A stretch of 64,000 nt of DNA from Mycobacterium sp. URHB0044 (GCF_000620625.1 NZ_JIAW01000020.1:90070-154069); one strand, 5' to 3'. Numbered from the stretch's first letter, positions 15,877 to 25,692 are shown. The notes: generated by a model from the sequence alone, not told the origin. Program-made: numbers and translations.

Positions 15877-18704
15877 CTGCGCTTGGCGGCCTTCTTGGCC
15901 GGCGCCTTCTTGGCAGGCGACTTCTTGGCGGCAGCCTTCTTGGTGGTCTTCTTCGCAGGCCCGCGCGCACGTCGATCGGCGAGCAACTCCGACGCCCTGG
16001 CATCGGTGATCGACAGCACGTCGTCGCCCTTGCGCAGGCTGGCGTTGGTCTCACCGTCGGTGACGTACGGACCGAACCGGCCGTCCTTGATCACCATCGG
16101 CTTGTCCGAGACAGGGTCGGTGCCGAGTTCGCGCAGCGGCGGTGTGGCCGCTCCCTGCCCGCCGCGGCGCTTGGGCTCGGAGTAGATCTTCAGGGCCTCG
16201 TCGAGGGTGATGGTGAACATCTGCTCCTCGTTGGCCAGCGAGCGAGAGTCCGTGCCGCGCTTGAGGTATGGGCCGTAGCGCCCGTTCTGCGCGGTGATCT
16301 CCTCACCGTTGGACGGATCGACGCCGACGACCCGCGGCAACGACAGCAGCCGCAGCGCGTCCTCCAGCGTCACCGTCTCGAGGTCCATCGACCGCAGCAG
16401 TGAGCCAGTGCGCGGCTTCGGACCGGTCGGCTTCTTGCCCTTCTTCGCCGGAGCGCCATCTTCTGGCTCGGGCGGTTCCGGCAGGACCTCGGTGACGTAC
16501 GGCCCGTATCGGCCATCCTTGGCGAGGATTTCGTGGCCGGTCTCGGGGTCCACGCCGAGCGAGCGCCCCTCCTGCGGTGTGGAGAACAGCTTCTCGGCGA
16601 GCTCGAGGGTGAGCTCGTCCGGCGTCAGTTCGTCCTTCAGGTTGGCGCGCTGCGGCGTCAGCTCACCATCGTCACCGATGACCATCCGCTCCAGGTACGG
16701 CCCGTTGCGGCCGACGCGGACGTTGATCGCGCGCCCCTGATCGTCGTCAAAGAGCTTGATGGAGTTGACTTCTCGCGCGTCGATCTCTTCGAGGTTGCCA
16801 CCGACGAGCTTCTTCAGTCCGCCGGAGCGGGCGATCGAGCCCTCCACGCCGTGCTGGCCGCCGAAGTAGAAGTTGTTGAGCCAGTTGGTCCTTCGCTCGT
16901 TGCCGGAGGCGATCTCGTCGAGCTCGTCCTCCATGGCGGCGGTGAAGTCGTAGTCGACGAGCCTGCCGAAGTGCTGCTCCAGCAGCCCGATCACCGCGAA
17001 CGCCACCCACGACGGCACCAGGGCGCTGCCCTTCTTGTGCACGTAGCCGCGGTCCTGGATGGTCTTGATGATCGACGAGTACGTCGACGGCCGTCCGATG
17101 CCGAGTTCTTCCAGCGTCTTGATCAGCGACGCCTCGGTGTAGCGCGCGGGCGGGCTGGTGGTGTGCCCGTCGGCGGTCAGGTCGGCGGCGTCGACGCGCT
17201 GCCCCTGGGTCAGGTTCGGCAGCCGGCTCTCGGCGTCGTCGGCTTCACCGCCGGACTGCTCGTCGAGGCTCTCGACGTACGCCTTCAGGAAGCCCGCGAA
17301 GGTGATGGTGCGGCCGCTGGCATTGAAGACGACCTGCTCGCCGGAGCGCGCCGCCCCCGAGATCCGCAGCGACAGCGTGGTGCCGCGGGCGTCGGCCATC
17401 TGCGAGGCCACGGTGCGCTGCCAGATCAGCTCATAGAGCCGGAACTCGTCGGTGTCGAGCGCGGCGTGCAGCTGGCCCGGCGTCTGGAACACGTCGCCTG
17501 CCGGCCGGATGGCCTCGTGCGCCTCCTGGGCGTTCTTGACCTTGCGGGTGTACTGGCGCGCCGTCGGGTGCACGTACTCCTCGCCATAGAGCTGGCGGGC
17601 CTGGTTGCGGGCGGCGTCGATGGCCGACTGCGACAGCGTCGTCGAGTCGGTACGCATATAGGTGATGTAGCCGTTCTCGTACAGCCGCTGCGCGATGCTC
17701 ATGCAGCGCTCCGAGGAGAACCGCAGCTTGCGGCCCGCCTCCTGCTGCAGCGTGGAGGTCATGAACGGCGGATACGGCTTGCGCGTGTAGGGCTTCTGCT
17801 CGACGGACGACACCGCCAGCTGCGCGCCGCGCAGGCCGGTGGCCAGGGCGCCCGCGGCGGCCTCGTCCAGCACCAGCACCTCGTCGGGCTTCTTGAGTGC
17901 GCCCAGCGAATCGAAGTCCCGGCCGGCGGCCACCCTGCGGCCGTCGACCTGGTTGAGCTTCGCGGTGAACTTCGGCGGCGCGGCCTGGGGGTCGGACACG
18001 CTGGCGTCGAGCTCAGCGGTGACGTCCCAGTAGCCGGCGGTGCGGAACGCCATGCGCTCCCGCTCGCGCTGCACGATGATGCGCGTCGCCACCGACTGCA
18101 CGCGTCCCGCGGACAGCTTGGGGGCCACCTTCTTCCACAGCACGGGGCTGACCTCGTAGCCGTACAGGCGGTCGAGGATGCGACGGGTCTCCTGGGCGTC
18201 GACTAGGTCGATGTCCAGGTCACGCGGGTCTTCGGCCGCGGCCCGGATCGCGGGTTCGGTGATCTCGTGGAACACCATCCGCTTGACCGGGACGCGGGGC
18301 TTCAGCGTCTCGAGCAGGTGCCACGCGATGGCCTCGCCCTCGCGGTCGCCGTCCGTGGCCAGATAGAGCTCGTCGACGCCCTTGAGCAGTTCCTTGAGCT
18401 CGCTGACCGTGCTCTTCTTCTCGGGGCTGATGATGTAGAGCGGTTCGAAGTCGGCGTCGACGTTCACGCCAAGGCGGGCCCACGGTTCGGACTTGTACTT
18501 CGCCGGCACGTCGGCGGCGTTGCGTGGCAGGTCGCGGATGTGCCCGCGCGATGACTCCACGACGTAGTTCGAGCCCAGATAACCGGCGATTTTGCGCGCT
18601 TTGGTAGGCGACTCGACTATGACGAGTCGCCGTACGGTCGGTCCCGTGGTCGATCGTCCACGCGGCGCTGTGCCGTTTCCGCCGCTGCCCTCCTGGTCAG
18701 CCAA
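15873..18704 (-). CDS. topA: DNA topoisomerase I
   Basis: A protein of 943 aa, full length for actinobacterial TopA. The N-terminal TOPRIM region has VESPTKARKIAG and TDGDREGEAIAWHLLE. The catalytic Tyr lies in ITYMRTDSTT, roughly residue 350. The C-terminal half carries four repeats built around GPYVT/GPYLKRG-type sequence, the actinobacterial C-terminal repeats. It ends in a Lys/Ala-rich tail (KKAPAKK type), typical of mycobacteria and important for processivity. It relaxes negative supercoils and corresponds to Rv3646c. Confidence 0.97.
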   Translation of the reverse strand: MADQEGSGGNGTAPRGRSTTGPTVRRLVIVESPTKARKIAGYLGSNYVVESSRGHIRDLPRNAADVPAKYKSEPWARLGVNVDADFEPLYIISPEKKSTVSELKELLKGVDELYLATDGDREGEAIAWHLLETLKPRVPVKRMVFHEITEPAIRAAAEDPRDLDIDLVDAQETRRILDRLYGYEVSPVLWKKVAPKLSAGRVQSVATRIIVQRERERMAFRTAGYWDVTAELDASVSDPQAAPPKFTAKLNQVDGRRVAAGRDFDSLGALKKPDEVLVLDEAAAGALATGLRGAQLAVSSVEQKPYTRKPYPPFMTSTLQQEAGRKLRFSSERCMSIAQRLYENGYITYMRTDSTTLSQSAIDAARNQARQLYGEEYVHPTARQYTRKVKNAQEAHEAIRPAGDVFQTPGQLHAALDTDEFRLYELIWQRTVASQMADARGTTLSLRISGAARSGEQVVFNASGRTITFAGFLKAYVESLDEQSGGEADDAESRLPNLTQGQRVDAADLTADGHTTSPPARYTEASLIKTLEELGIGRPSTYSSIIKTIQDRGYVHKKGSALVPSWVAFAVIGLLEQHFGRLVDYDFTAAMEDELDEIASGNERRTNWLNNFYFGGQHGVEGSIARSGGLKKLVGGNLEEIDAREVNSIKLFDDDQGRAINVRVGRNGPYLERMVIGDDGELTPQRANLKDELTPDELTLELAEKLFSTPQEGRSLGVDPETGHEILAKDGRYGPYVTEVLPEPPEPEDGAPAKKGKKPTGPKPRTGSLLRSMDLETVTLEDALRLLSLPRVVGVDPSNGEEITAQNGRYGPYLKRGTDSRSLANEEQMFTITLDEALKIYSEPKRRGGQGAATPPLRELGTDPVSDKPMVIKDGRFGPYVTDGETNASLRKGDDVLSITDARASELLADRRARGPAKKTTKKAAAKKSPAKKAPAKKAAKRS

Positions 18705-18839
18705 CTCTGTCTACACTCCACTTCCGTGCCGCCGGCCGGTGCCGGACGATGAGCGTCCATGGTCGATCCGGCCTGACGGCAACTGACAATTTCGCACTCT
18801 AGGCGAGCCTACGCAAACTGGATTACCCAGGTCCGGGCC

Positions 18840-19433
18840 TCAAGTCCGTGGCCACTGCGAGAACGCCTCGGTATCGCCCGGCGGTTCCCCCACGTTCTCT
18901 ACCAGGCGTAACAGCCTTCGACGACCACTTATTCGCAGGGCCGGACGGGCCCCTCGGGTGCCGATCAATGTTGGTGCGATTCCCACCCGCATCATCGCAG
19001 AAGCGAGCGCCGAATGCGTGTCGGGCGCGTGCGGGTCGAGGCCCAGCAAGTACCGGTCGTCCGCCTCCGGTAGGCCTGCGGCCAACGTCCAGGCCCGTAG
19101 TTCTCGCGGCCCGGGCAACCAGTGCGGCGGGACGGTCTTCACCGCACCGCGGGTCCACTCCGCGGCGATGGCCGTCAACCGCCGATCGATCCCGGTCCGA
19201 ACCAACGGGCTGTTCTCGTCGGTGCGGGCGATCTCGGGCGTGAGCCCGGCTTCGGCGATCATCTCGGCAAGTGCCTCGGCGCGCCACAGGCGATCCACCA
19301 CCACCGACAACCGCGCCGCCTGCTCCACACCGCTACCGACCAGGACTGCCTGGCCCGGCGCTGCGAGGATCCCGGTCAAGTCGGCGACCGCAGGCGGCAC
19401 CGACTCAGCCGAGAAGAACGACAGCTGACTCAC
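18840..19433 (-). CDS. Conserved hypothetical protein (Rv3647c-like)
   Basis: A protein of 197 aa from the GTG at 19433, which gives a length close to the remembered orthologue (about 192 aa). The upstream extension runs over the cspA terminator and is rejected. There is no signal peptide or membrane helix. The sequence is helical, rich in Arg and Ala, with a mid-region WTRGAVKTVPPHWLPGPRELR that looks conserved. Function is unknown. Confidence 0.72.
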   Translation of the reverse strand: MSQLSFFSAESVPPAVADLTGILAAPGQAVLVGSGVEQAARLSVVVDRLWRAEALAEMIAEAGLTPEIARTDENSPLVRTGIDRRLTAIAAEWTRGAVKTVPPHWLPGPRELRAWTLAAGLPEADDRYLLGLDPHAPDTHSALASAMMRVGIAPTLIGTRGARPALRISGRRRLLRLVENVGEPPGDTEAFSQWPRT

Positions 19434-19500
19434 GAAACCGACACTAGGCCAGCAGTGCACTCCCGAGGGCGTCACCGGGCCGCACGGCTGCAGTAGATAA

Positions 19501-19542
19501 GGAAAACCCCGCACGTCCGGAGGGGAGGTGCGGGGGTTTCCG
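19501..19542 (-). terminator. Intrinsic terminator after cspA
   Basis: A 14-bp stem with one mismatch (19501-19514 against 19529-19542), a 14-nt loop and a U/A-rich base. It lies 16 bases beyond the cspA stop. It is symmetrical enough to act in both directions. Confidence 0.75.
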
Positions 19543-19558
19543 TCAGATCGTCGTCGAG

Positions 19559-19762
19559 TCAGACGGCGCGGACGCTGAGCGCCTGCGGCCCCTTGGGGCT
19601 CTGCTCGATCTCGAACTCGACCTTTTGATTCTCCTCGAGGGTGCGGAATCCGTTGGACTGAATCTGCTTGTAATGGACGAAGACGTCGCCGCCGCCGTCT
19701 TCCTGCTCGATGAACCCGTAGCCCTTTTCCGGGTTGAACCACTTAACAGTTCCCTGAGGCAT
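19559..19762 (-). CDS. cspA: Cold-shock protein A
   Basis: A protein of 67 aa, a single OB-fold cold-shock domain. The RNP1-like KGYGFIEQ and RNP2-like DVFVHY motifs are intact, and the N-terminus is MPQGTVKWFN. It binds single-stranded RNA/DNA and acts as an RNA chaperone. A strong AAGGAAAG Shine-Dalgarno is upstream of the ATG. The long upstream leader (19763 to about 19990) is normal for cold-shock genes and may hold post-transcriptional control. It corresponds to Rv3648c. Confidence 0.95.
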   Translation of the reverse strand: MPQGTVKWFNPEKGYGFIEQEDGGGDVFVHYKQIQSNGFRTLEENQKVEFEIEQSPKGPQALSVRAV

Positions 19763-20057
19763 CTGTACTTCTTTCCTTCTACTACTGCGGGTGCGGTCCA
19801 CCGTGCTTCGGTGGGCCGGGCCCGTTCCGATCGCCATACCTTCGTGGAAGCGCCGGAACTGGCCGACCCACAACCCTCGCAGGAACCGCGATCGCAACGA
19901 CGTTCCTGCGAGTGCTGACACACGAACACAGAAGCTGCGACCACGCTAAGTCAAGCATGTTCGGGGGCTCCGCGACAGTCTCGTTGTGATCATGTGGTTA
20001 ACAATTTATTGGGGCCCGTAATCGCTGCGGCGTCCCCTCGTTCGAGGAGGTTGGACA
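19763..20057. promoter_or_regulatory. Divergent intergenic region between cspA and the helicase gene
   Basis: About 295 bp with no convincing gene. It must hold the cspA promoter and leader (minus) and the helicase promoter (plus). The AT-rich stretch at about 19985-20015 is the likeliest promoter area. I do not see a clear hexamer pair. Confidence 0.4.
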
Positions 20058-22397
20058 GTGTCGGGTGGGGCGTCGGACTTCGGTCGCGAACTGCTCGGCT
20101 GCGCCGTCGAAGGCACCGATCCATCGGAGCATCCGGTACGCCACGTTGCGGACTTGGCGCCGCGCCGCGCCCGCTCGCAACCGTGGCCCCGGTGGGCCGA
20201 TCCGGACGTGGTGGCCGCGTTCGTCGATCGCGGTATCACGCAACCGTGGTCGCACCAGGTCGCCGCCGCGGATCTGGCGCATTCGGGACGCCACGTGGTG
20301 CTCAGTACCGGCACGGCGTCGGGCAAGTCGTTGGCCTACCAGTTGCCGATCGCGACGGCACTGGCCGCCGATCCCCGCGCCAGGGCGTTGTACCTGTCCC
20401 CCACCAAGGCGCTCGGACACGACCAGCTGCGCGCCGCACAAGCTTTGACGAACGCCGTTGCTTGCCTCGCGGACGTGGGGCCCAGCGCCTACGACGGCGA
20501 CAGCACCCAGGAGGCCAGGCGCTTCACCAGGGAACGATCGCGGTGGATCTTCTCCAACCCCGACATGATCCATTTGTCGATGCTGCGCAACCACGCCAGG
20601 TGGGCGGTGTTCCTGCGCAACCTCAAGTTCATCGTGGTCGACGAATGCCATTACTACCGAGGCATCTTCGGCTCGAACGTGGCGATGGTGTTGCGCAGGC
20701 TGATGCGGCTGTGCGCGCGCTACGGACCGGACGGCACGGGGCCGACGGTCATCTTCGCCAGCGCGACGACGGCCGCCCCGGCAGCCACGGCCTCGGAGTT
20801 GCTCGGGCACACCGTCACCGAGGTGACCGAGGACGGGTCACCGCAGGGTGGCCGCACGATCGCGCTGTGGGAGCCGGCGCTGCTGACCGATCTGATCGGC
20901 GAGAACGGCGCGCCGGTGCGGCGTTCGGCCGGCGCGGAGGCGTCGCGCGTGATGGCCGACCTGGTCGCCGAGGGCGCCCGCACGTTGACGTTCGTCCGCT
21001 CGCGCCGCGGCGCCGAACTCACCGCACTGGGTGCGCGGGCCCGCCTCGAGGACGTCGCGCCGGAGCTCGCGGAACTGGTCGCCTCCTACCGCGCCGGGTA
21101 CCTCGCCGAGGACCGTCGCGCCCTGGAGACCGCCCTGACCGACGGCCGGCTGCGCGGGCTGGCGACCACCAACGCCCTCGAGTTGGGTGTCGACATCGCG
21201 GGGCTGGACGCCGTGGTGCTGGCCGGCTTTCCGGGCACGGTCACCTCGTTCTGGCAGCAGGCGGGCCGGGCGGGCCGGCGGGGTCAGAGCGCGCTGATCG
21301 TGCTGATCGCCCGCGACGACCCGCTCGACACCTATCTCGTCCACCATCCGGGCGCACTCCTGGACAAACCGATCGAGCGGGTGGTCATCGACCCCGTGAA
21401 TCCGTACGTGCTGGGACCCCAACTACTCTGTGCCGCAACGGAACTACCACTCACCGACGCCGAGGTGCGGACGTGGGACGCCGAGGCCGTGGCCAGTACC
21501 CTCGTCGACGACGGCCTGCTGCGACGCCGGCCCAGCGGCTACTTCGCCGCACCGGGCCTCGATCCGCATTCGGCCGTCGACATCCGGGGATCGTCGGGTG
21601 GGCAGATCGCGATCCTCGAGACGGGCACCGGCCGCATGCTGGGCAGCACCGGCGCGGGTCAGGCGCCCGCGTCGGTGCACCCCGGTGCCGTGTACCTGCA
21701 TCAGGGCGAGAGCTATCTCGTCGACTCACTGGACTTCGAGGACGGCATCGCGTTCGTGCGACCCGAGGACCCCGGATACACGACCTCGGCGCGGGAGCTC
21801 ACCGACATCGTCGTGACGGGGGCAGGCACCCGACGCACGTACGGCCCGGTCACCATCGGCCTGGTGCCGGTGTCGGTGTCGCACACCGTGATCGGCTACT
21901 TGCGGCGCCGGCTGAACGGCGAGGTGATCGACTTCGTCGAACTCGACATGCCGACCCACACCTTGGACACCGTCGCGGTGATGTGCACGATCACCCCGGA
22001 GGCATTGCAGCACAACGGGATCGACCCGCTTCGGGTGCCCGGCTCACTGCACGCGGCCGAACACGCGTCGATCGGCCTATTGCCCCTGGTGGCGAGTTGC
22101 GACCGCGGTGACATCGGTGGTGTGTCGATGGCGATCGGTCCCGAGGACGGAACACCGACGATATTCGTCTACGACGGTTATCCCGGCGGGGCCGGATTCG
22201 CCGATCGCGGTTTCCGTCAGATCGTCACGTGGTGGGGAGCGACCGCGGCCGCGATCGACGCCTGCGAATGCCCGGAAGGTTGCCCATCGTGCGTGCAGTC
22301 GCCGAAGTGCGGCAACGGCAACGATCCACTGGACAAGGCGGGAGCAGTGCGGGTGCTACGTCTGGTGCTCGACGAGTTGGCCCGTCACGGTGGATGA
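20058..22397 (+). CDS. DEAD/DEAH helicase with DUF1998, MrfA-like (Rv3649-like)
   Basis: A protein of 779 aa. Helicase motif I is STGTASGKS near residue 87, motif II is DECHYYRG (a DExH box) near residue 198, and motif VI is QQAGRAGRRGQ near residue 405. The C-terminal DUF1998/zinc module CECPEGCPSC plus KCGNGND is at about residues 735-760, with four Cys placed as in MrfA. MrfA-type proteins repair mitomycin-type crosslinks and adducts independently of UvrA. It starts at GTG 20058. Confidence 0.88.
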   Translation: MSGGASDFGRELLGCAVEGTDPSEHPVRHVADLAPRRARSQPWPRWADPDVVAAFVDRGITQPWSHQVAAADLAHSGRHVVLSTGTASGKSLAYQLPIATALAADPRARALYLSPTKALGHDQLRAAQALTNAVACLADVGPSAYDGDSTQEARRFTRERSRWIFSNPDMIHLSMLRNHARWAVFLRNLKFIVVDECHYYRGIFGSNVAMVLRRLMRLCARYGPDGTGPTVIFASATTAAPAATASELLGHTVTEVTEDGSPQGGRTIALWEPALLTDLIGENGAPVRRSAGAEASRVMADLVAEGARTLTFVRSRRGAELTALGARARLEDVAPELAELVASYRAGYLAEDRRALETALTDGRLRGLATTNALELGVDIAGLDAVVLAGFPGTVTSFWQQAGRAGRRGQSALIVLIARDDPLDTYLVHHPGALLDKPIERVVIDPVNPYVLGPQLLCAATELPLTDAEVRTWDAEAVASTLVDDGLLRRRPSGYFAAPGLDPHSAVDIRGSSGGQIAILETGTGRMLGSTGAGQAPASVHPGAVYLHQGESYLVDSLDFEDGIAFVRPEDPGYTTSARELTDIVVTGAGTRRTYGPVTIGLVPVSVSHTVIGYLRRRLNGEVIDFVELDMPTHTLDTVAVMCTITPEALQHNGIDPLRVPGSLHAAEHASIGLLPLVASCDRGDIGGVSMAIGPEDGTPTIFVYDGYPGGAGFADRGFRQIVTWWGATAAAIDACECPEGCPSCVQSPKCGNGNDPLDKAGAVRVLRLVLDELARHGG

Positions 22398-22697
22398 CGG
22401 GCCCCGCGGAACGACCTACCCCTCGACGGTCGTCGTCCACGGATCGGCGTCGAGGCGTCGATCAGCCTCGCCGAACACAGACGGTGCGACAACGGCCGGA
22501 CAACGCGATCCGTTCTCAAACCCGGGCGACCGGGTGCTCACGCAAAATACCTTGTGGCCTCGGGGCCTGCAAACCAATTCGACGAACTCGGGCAGGGGCA
22601 AGATCAAACGTGGCAACTGACAACCGGCGGCGTCCTTCGGATTTCGTCGCGCCGTTACCTGCGGGAACGCAGCTGACCGACGAGTAAGCTGCGCGCC
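22398..22697. other. Intergenic stretch without recognisable feature
   Basis: About 300 bp between the helicase and the Rv3651-like gene. Open frames here are shadows without family resemblance. I see no strong hairpin, tRNA or repeat. Confidence 0.5.
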
Positions 22698-23768
22698 ATG
22701 ACCCCGGATTGGCTCCTCGTCGAAACACTTGGCGACGAGCCCGCCGTGGTGGCTCAGGGCACGCAGACCAAGAACCTCGTTCCCATCAGCGCCTTCCTCC
22801 GCCGCAATCCCAACCTGATGGCGATCCGGACGGCGATCGGCGAATCGGTCCGGGCGGGCCAGGCGCTGAGCAGCATCACGCCGAAACACGACCGAGTGAT
22901 CCGCACCGAGGTGGTGCAGATGACGGACGGCCGCGTGCACGGCGTGCACGTCTGGGTCGGTCCACCCGACGACGAACCGCCGCAGCGCGTCATCCCCGGT
23001 CCGTTGAAGTGGGATTTGACCAACGGAATCGCCACCGACACCACGGAGTCGTTGTTCAACAGCGGGCTGGACCCGTCCGTCGAGGCCACCCAGGGCCGAG
23101 CGTTCGCGGAGGACCTGCCCACCCGCGACCTCAACCCGAGCGAGGCCGAGGTGCTGGCGGTCGCCATCAAACCGGAGCCGGGCCGCACCTTCTCCAGCAC
23201 GTGGGACGTCACCGATCACGCGGGCAATCCGATCACCGTCGGCTTCGTCGCCCGGGTGATGGTCGAGAGCGACGACGGCGGACGCGATCTGCTGATCTGC
23301 CGCGCGATGAACTGGCGCAGCGTGCGGGACGAGCCGCCGGTGGCGCAGAAGGACCTCGCGCAGCGCATCCTCAATGGCCTGGCCCAACCCGGTGTCCATC
23401 GCGCCCTCATCGACCTGAAGACGTGGACTCTGCTCAAGTGGCTCGACGATCCCTGCCCGTTCTACGACTGGCGCGCCAAGGAGGAGGAGCGCCTACCGCT
23501 CGTCCATCCCGATGACGAGCAGGCCGCGGCATCGATGACGACGGACTTCCAGTCGGGATCCGCGGCGGCGGTGATGCGGCTGCGTGCACACGGTGGCGGC
23601 TGGACGCCGATTCACGTCACGCTGCACCGCGTCGAACTTGAGGAGAACACCTTCGCCGGCCTGCTGTCCCTGCGCCTGCCCACCGACGACGAGCTCGCTT
23701 CGGTTCCGACGGGCGAAGCAGAACCACGCCAATCGGGACGACGGACCCGCACGCGAAAGACGAAGTAG
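22698..23768 (+). CDS. Rv3651-like multidomain (GAF/PAS-like) protein
   Basis: A protein of 356 aa starting at ATG 22698. It resembles M. tuberculosis Rv3651 in position and length (about 345 aa), which has three domains with GAF/PAS-like folds. No catalytic motif is visible. The C-terminus is basic (RRTRTRKTK). A sensory role is the family suggestion; the ligand is unknown. Confidence 0.7.
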   Translation: MTPDWLLVETLGDEPAVVAQGTQTKNLVPISAFLRRNPNLMAIRTAIGESVRAGQALSSITPKHDRVIRTEVVQMTDGRVHGVHVWVGPPDDEPPQRVIPGPLKWDLTNGIATDTTESLFNSGLDPSVEATQGRAFAEDLPTRDLNPSEAEVLAVAIKPEPGRTFSSTWDVTDHAGNPITVGFVARVMVESDDGGRDLLICRAMNWRSVRDEPPVAQKDLAQRILNGLAQPGVHRALIDLKTWTLLKWLDDPCPFYDWRAKEEERLPLVHPDDEQAAASMTTDFQSGSAAAVMRLRAHGGGWTPIHVTLHRVELEENTFAGLLSLRLPTDDELASVPTGEAEPRQSGRRTRTRKTK

Positions 23769-23781
23769 CACCGCCGCGCCG

Positions 23782-23878
23782 CATTCATTTCCATGAATGA
23801 ATTCGCCTTGTTTGCATCCACAACTAAGTGGTGCGCGGATAACATTCGTTTCGCACGCCCGGTCGCAAGTCACGAATG
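23782..23878 (+). promoter_or_regulatory. Two related inverted repeats upstream of the cobalt-enzyme operon
   Basis: CATTCAT at 23782-23788 faces ATGAATG at 23793-23799. CATTCGT at 23843-23849 faces ACGAATG at 23872-23878. The half-sites differ by one base, which suggests binding sites for one regulator, although the first may instead terminate the upstream gene. No regulator gene is adjacent. Confidence 0.35.
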
Positions 23879-23919
23879 GTGCACCCGGGTGATTCCTGCA
23901 GACTGGGGGTCGAGTAGTG

Positions 23920-24339
23920 ATGTCCGGCGAATTCGACGGAGTGGCAACTCGGGTGCGGGATCTCGCGCCCGTCGCACGGGATCCACTCGACTCCCCCTAT
24001 GAGATCTCCAATCAAATGTTCGCCGCGCTGCGGCACGTTCTTCACGACGTGGGCGGCCAGCCGGATCTGCCGGTGCCGTTCCTGGAGAAGGTCGAGGAGG
24101 AATGGGAGATGAACACCTACATCACCTGTGAATGCCTCGGCTGGCGCGGGGTGTGGAATTCCGAGGAACGCCGACGGGCCGAGAACGACCTTGGCGCCAC
24201 CCTCTACTTCGGCCTGCCGTACTACGCCCGCTGGGCGACGGTCGCCGCCAAGACGCTGATCAACAAGGGTCTCATCACGCCCGACGAACTCTCGGCCAAA
24301 CTCGACGAGGTACGCGCACGGTTGGCGGCCAAGGCATGA
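23920..24339 (+). CDS. Thiocyanate hydrolase beta-like / nitrile hydratase beta N-terminal-like subunit
   Basis: A protein of 139 aa (ATG 23920; a GTG lies directly before it). The helical region with CECLGWRGVWNSEERRRAE and LYFGLPYYARWA resembles the N-terminal domain of nitrile hydratase beta subunits. In thiocyanate hydrolase that domain is a separate gene, scnB. It is first in an operon with gene order B-A-C, as in the Thiobacillus scn cluster. It probably forms part of the heteromeric cobalt enzyme with the next two products. It overlaps the next gene by ATGA. Confidence 0.7.
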   Translation: MSGEFDGVATRVRDLAPVARDPLDSPYEISNQMFAALRHVLHDVGGQPDLPVPFLEKVEEEWEMNTYITCECLGWRGVWNSEERRRAENDLGATLYFGLPYYARWATVAAKTLINKGLITPDELSAKLDEVRARLAAKA

Positions 24340-24647
24340 CCAGACGGTTCGACATCGGTGACCGAGTCACCGTCCGCGACGCAACCTCGATGTTCCACAC
24401 CCGCACCCAGGCCTTCACCCGCGGCCGCACCGGCACCGTCGTCGAATTCCGGCCCGACTGGGTCATTCCCGAAGACGAGGCATGGGGGCGCGACACCCCC
24501 GAACGGGGCGGCCGAACCGAACCCTTCTACGTGGTCCGTTTCCTGCAGAAGGATTTGTGGCCCCGATACACCGGATTCGACATCGACACCCTGGAAACCG
24601 AAGTCGCCGAGCGGTGGCTGGAGCCCGCCGAGAAGAAGGGATCTTGA
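24336..24647 (+). CDS. Thiocyanate hydrolase alpha-like / nitrile hydratase beta C-terminal-like subunit
   Basis: A protein of 103 aa that matches the SH3-like beta-barrel C-terminal domain of nitrile hydratase beta (FDIGDRVTVRD, RGRTGTVVEF, FYVVRF). It is encoded separately, as scnA is in thiocyanate hydrolase. It contacts the metal-bearing subunit in known structures. Start ATG 24336 overlaps the previous stop. It ends one base before the next start. Confidence 0.72.
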   Translation: MTRRFDIGDRVTVRDATSMFHTRTQAFTRGRTGTVVEFRPDWVIPEDEAWGRDTPERGGRTEPFYVVRFLQKDLWPRYTGFDIDTLETEVAERWLEPAEKKGS

Positions 24648-24648
24648 A

Positions 24649-25338
24649 TTGAGCGGCGACCACGGTCACGATCACGATGCTCACGCCCCGATCGGCTCCG
24701 AGGAGGTCAGTGAATTCGAGATCCTCGAATTGGCGGTGCGTGAACTTTCGATCGAGAAGGGCCTCTTCTCGCAGGAAGACCACCGCAGGTTCGCCGAATG
24801 GGCGGACAACGTAGGTCCGCATGGCGGATCGAAGTTGGTCGCCAAGGCGTGGACCGACCCGAAGTTCAAGGCGCGGTTGTTGGCCGACGGCACCGAGGCC
24901 TGCAAGGAGGTGGGCATCGACTGGCGCGATCCCACCGGCGAGGGCACGCCGAGCGACTACACCTACTTCTACGTCCTGGAGAACACTCCGACGGTGCACA
25001 ACGTCATCGTGTGCACGTTGTGTTCGTGCTACCCGCGTCCCGTTCTGGGGATGTCGCCCGACTGGTACCGCACGCCGAACTACCGTCGCCGGCTGGTCAG
25101 GTGGCCCCGCGAAGTGCTGGCGGAGTTCGGGTTGCACTTCCCCGCAGACGTCGAGGTGCGCGTGCACGACTCCAATCAGAAGTCCCGCTTCATGGTGATG
25201 CCCATGCGCCCCGAGGGCACGGAGGGCTGGACCGAGGAGCAACTCGCACGGATCATCACGCGCGACACCATGATCGGCGTGGCACTACCTCAGGTCGACT
25301 GGACGGCATCGGACCCACCGTCGAAGGTCGGCGCGTGA
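24649..25338 (+). CDS. Cobalt-type metal subunit (thiocyanate hydrolase gamma / nitrile hydratase alpha)
   Basis: A protein of 229 aa from TTG 24649 (no ATG or GTG fits). The claw motif VCTLCSCYPR has Cys at about 122, 125 and 127, with Thr at 123, the signature of the cobalt rather than iron class. In the family the second and third Cys are oxidised to sulfinic and sulfenic acids. The N-terminus is His/Asp rich (GDHGHDHDAH), possibly aiding metal loading. It hydrates nitriles or hydrolyses thiocyanate; the three-subunit split favours the thiocyanate hydrolase (or ToyJKL-like) branch. Substrate is inferred. Confidence 0.82.
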   Translation: MSGDHGHDHDAHAPIGSEEVSEFEILELAVRELSIEKGLFSQEDHRRFAEWADNVGPHGGSKLVAKAWTDPKFKARLLADGTEACKEVGIDWRDPTGEGTPSDYTYFYVLENTPTVHNVIVCTLCSCYPRPVLGMSPDWYRTPNYRRRLVRWPREVLAEFGLHFPADVEVRVHDSNQKSRFMVMPMRPEGTEGWTEEQLARIITRDTMIGVALPQVDWTASDPPSKVGA

Positions 25339-25661
25339 GCGGCCCGTTCGACGTCATCCGCGACTGCCTCAACCCCGACGTCGCCCGCGAGACGTCACTG
25401 CCGGAGTTGGACCGCAAACCCGACCCCTGGGAGACGCGCATGCAGGCCACGGCCGAATGTCTGTCCTGGCGCGGGGCTTTGGACAACCTCGAACGGCGAC
25501 GGGTCGAGGACGAACTCGGCGAGACCCTCTACGCGGACTTTCCCGTACGCAGCAGGTCGGTCGTCGCCACCACCCACGCACTGCTGGAGCGCGGCGTCTT
25601 CGAGGAAGACGAACTGCGTTCGCGGATGGACGCCATCCGCGAGCGGATGAACCGCCGATGA
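25335..25661 (+). CDS. Nitrile hydratase/thiocyanate hydrolase activator-like protein (P15K-like)
   Basis: A protein of 108 aa, start GTG 25335 overlapping the previous stop. It is a second copy of the beta N-terminal fold: AECLSWRGALDNLERRRVEDELGETLY parallels the first gene of the operon. Small proteins of this kind encoded after the metal subunit act as cobalt chaperones/activators (P15K for thiocyanate hydrolase, NhlE-like for nitrile hydratase). An activator role is therefore likely. Confidence 0.65.
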   Translation: MSGPFDVIRDCLNPDVARETSLPELDRKPDPWETRMQATAECLSWRGALDNLERRRVEDELGETLYADFPVRSRSVVATTHALLERGVFEEDELRSRMDAIRERMNRR

Positions 25662-25692
25662 GCCAGACCTGGAACCGAAGGGGACCCTCCAT

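Noticed and set aside
16533..18206. Long plus-strand frame opposite topA
   Set aside because: It is antisense to an intact, well-conserved topA and has low-information Arg/Leu/Val composition.
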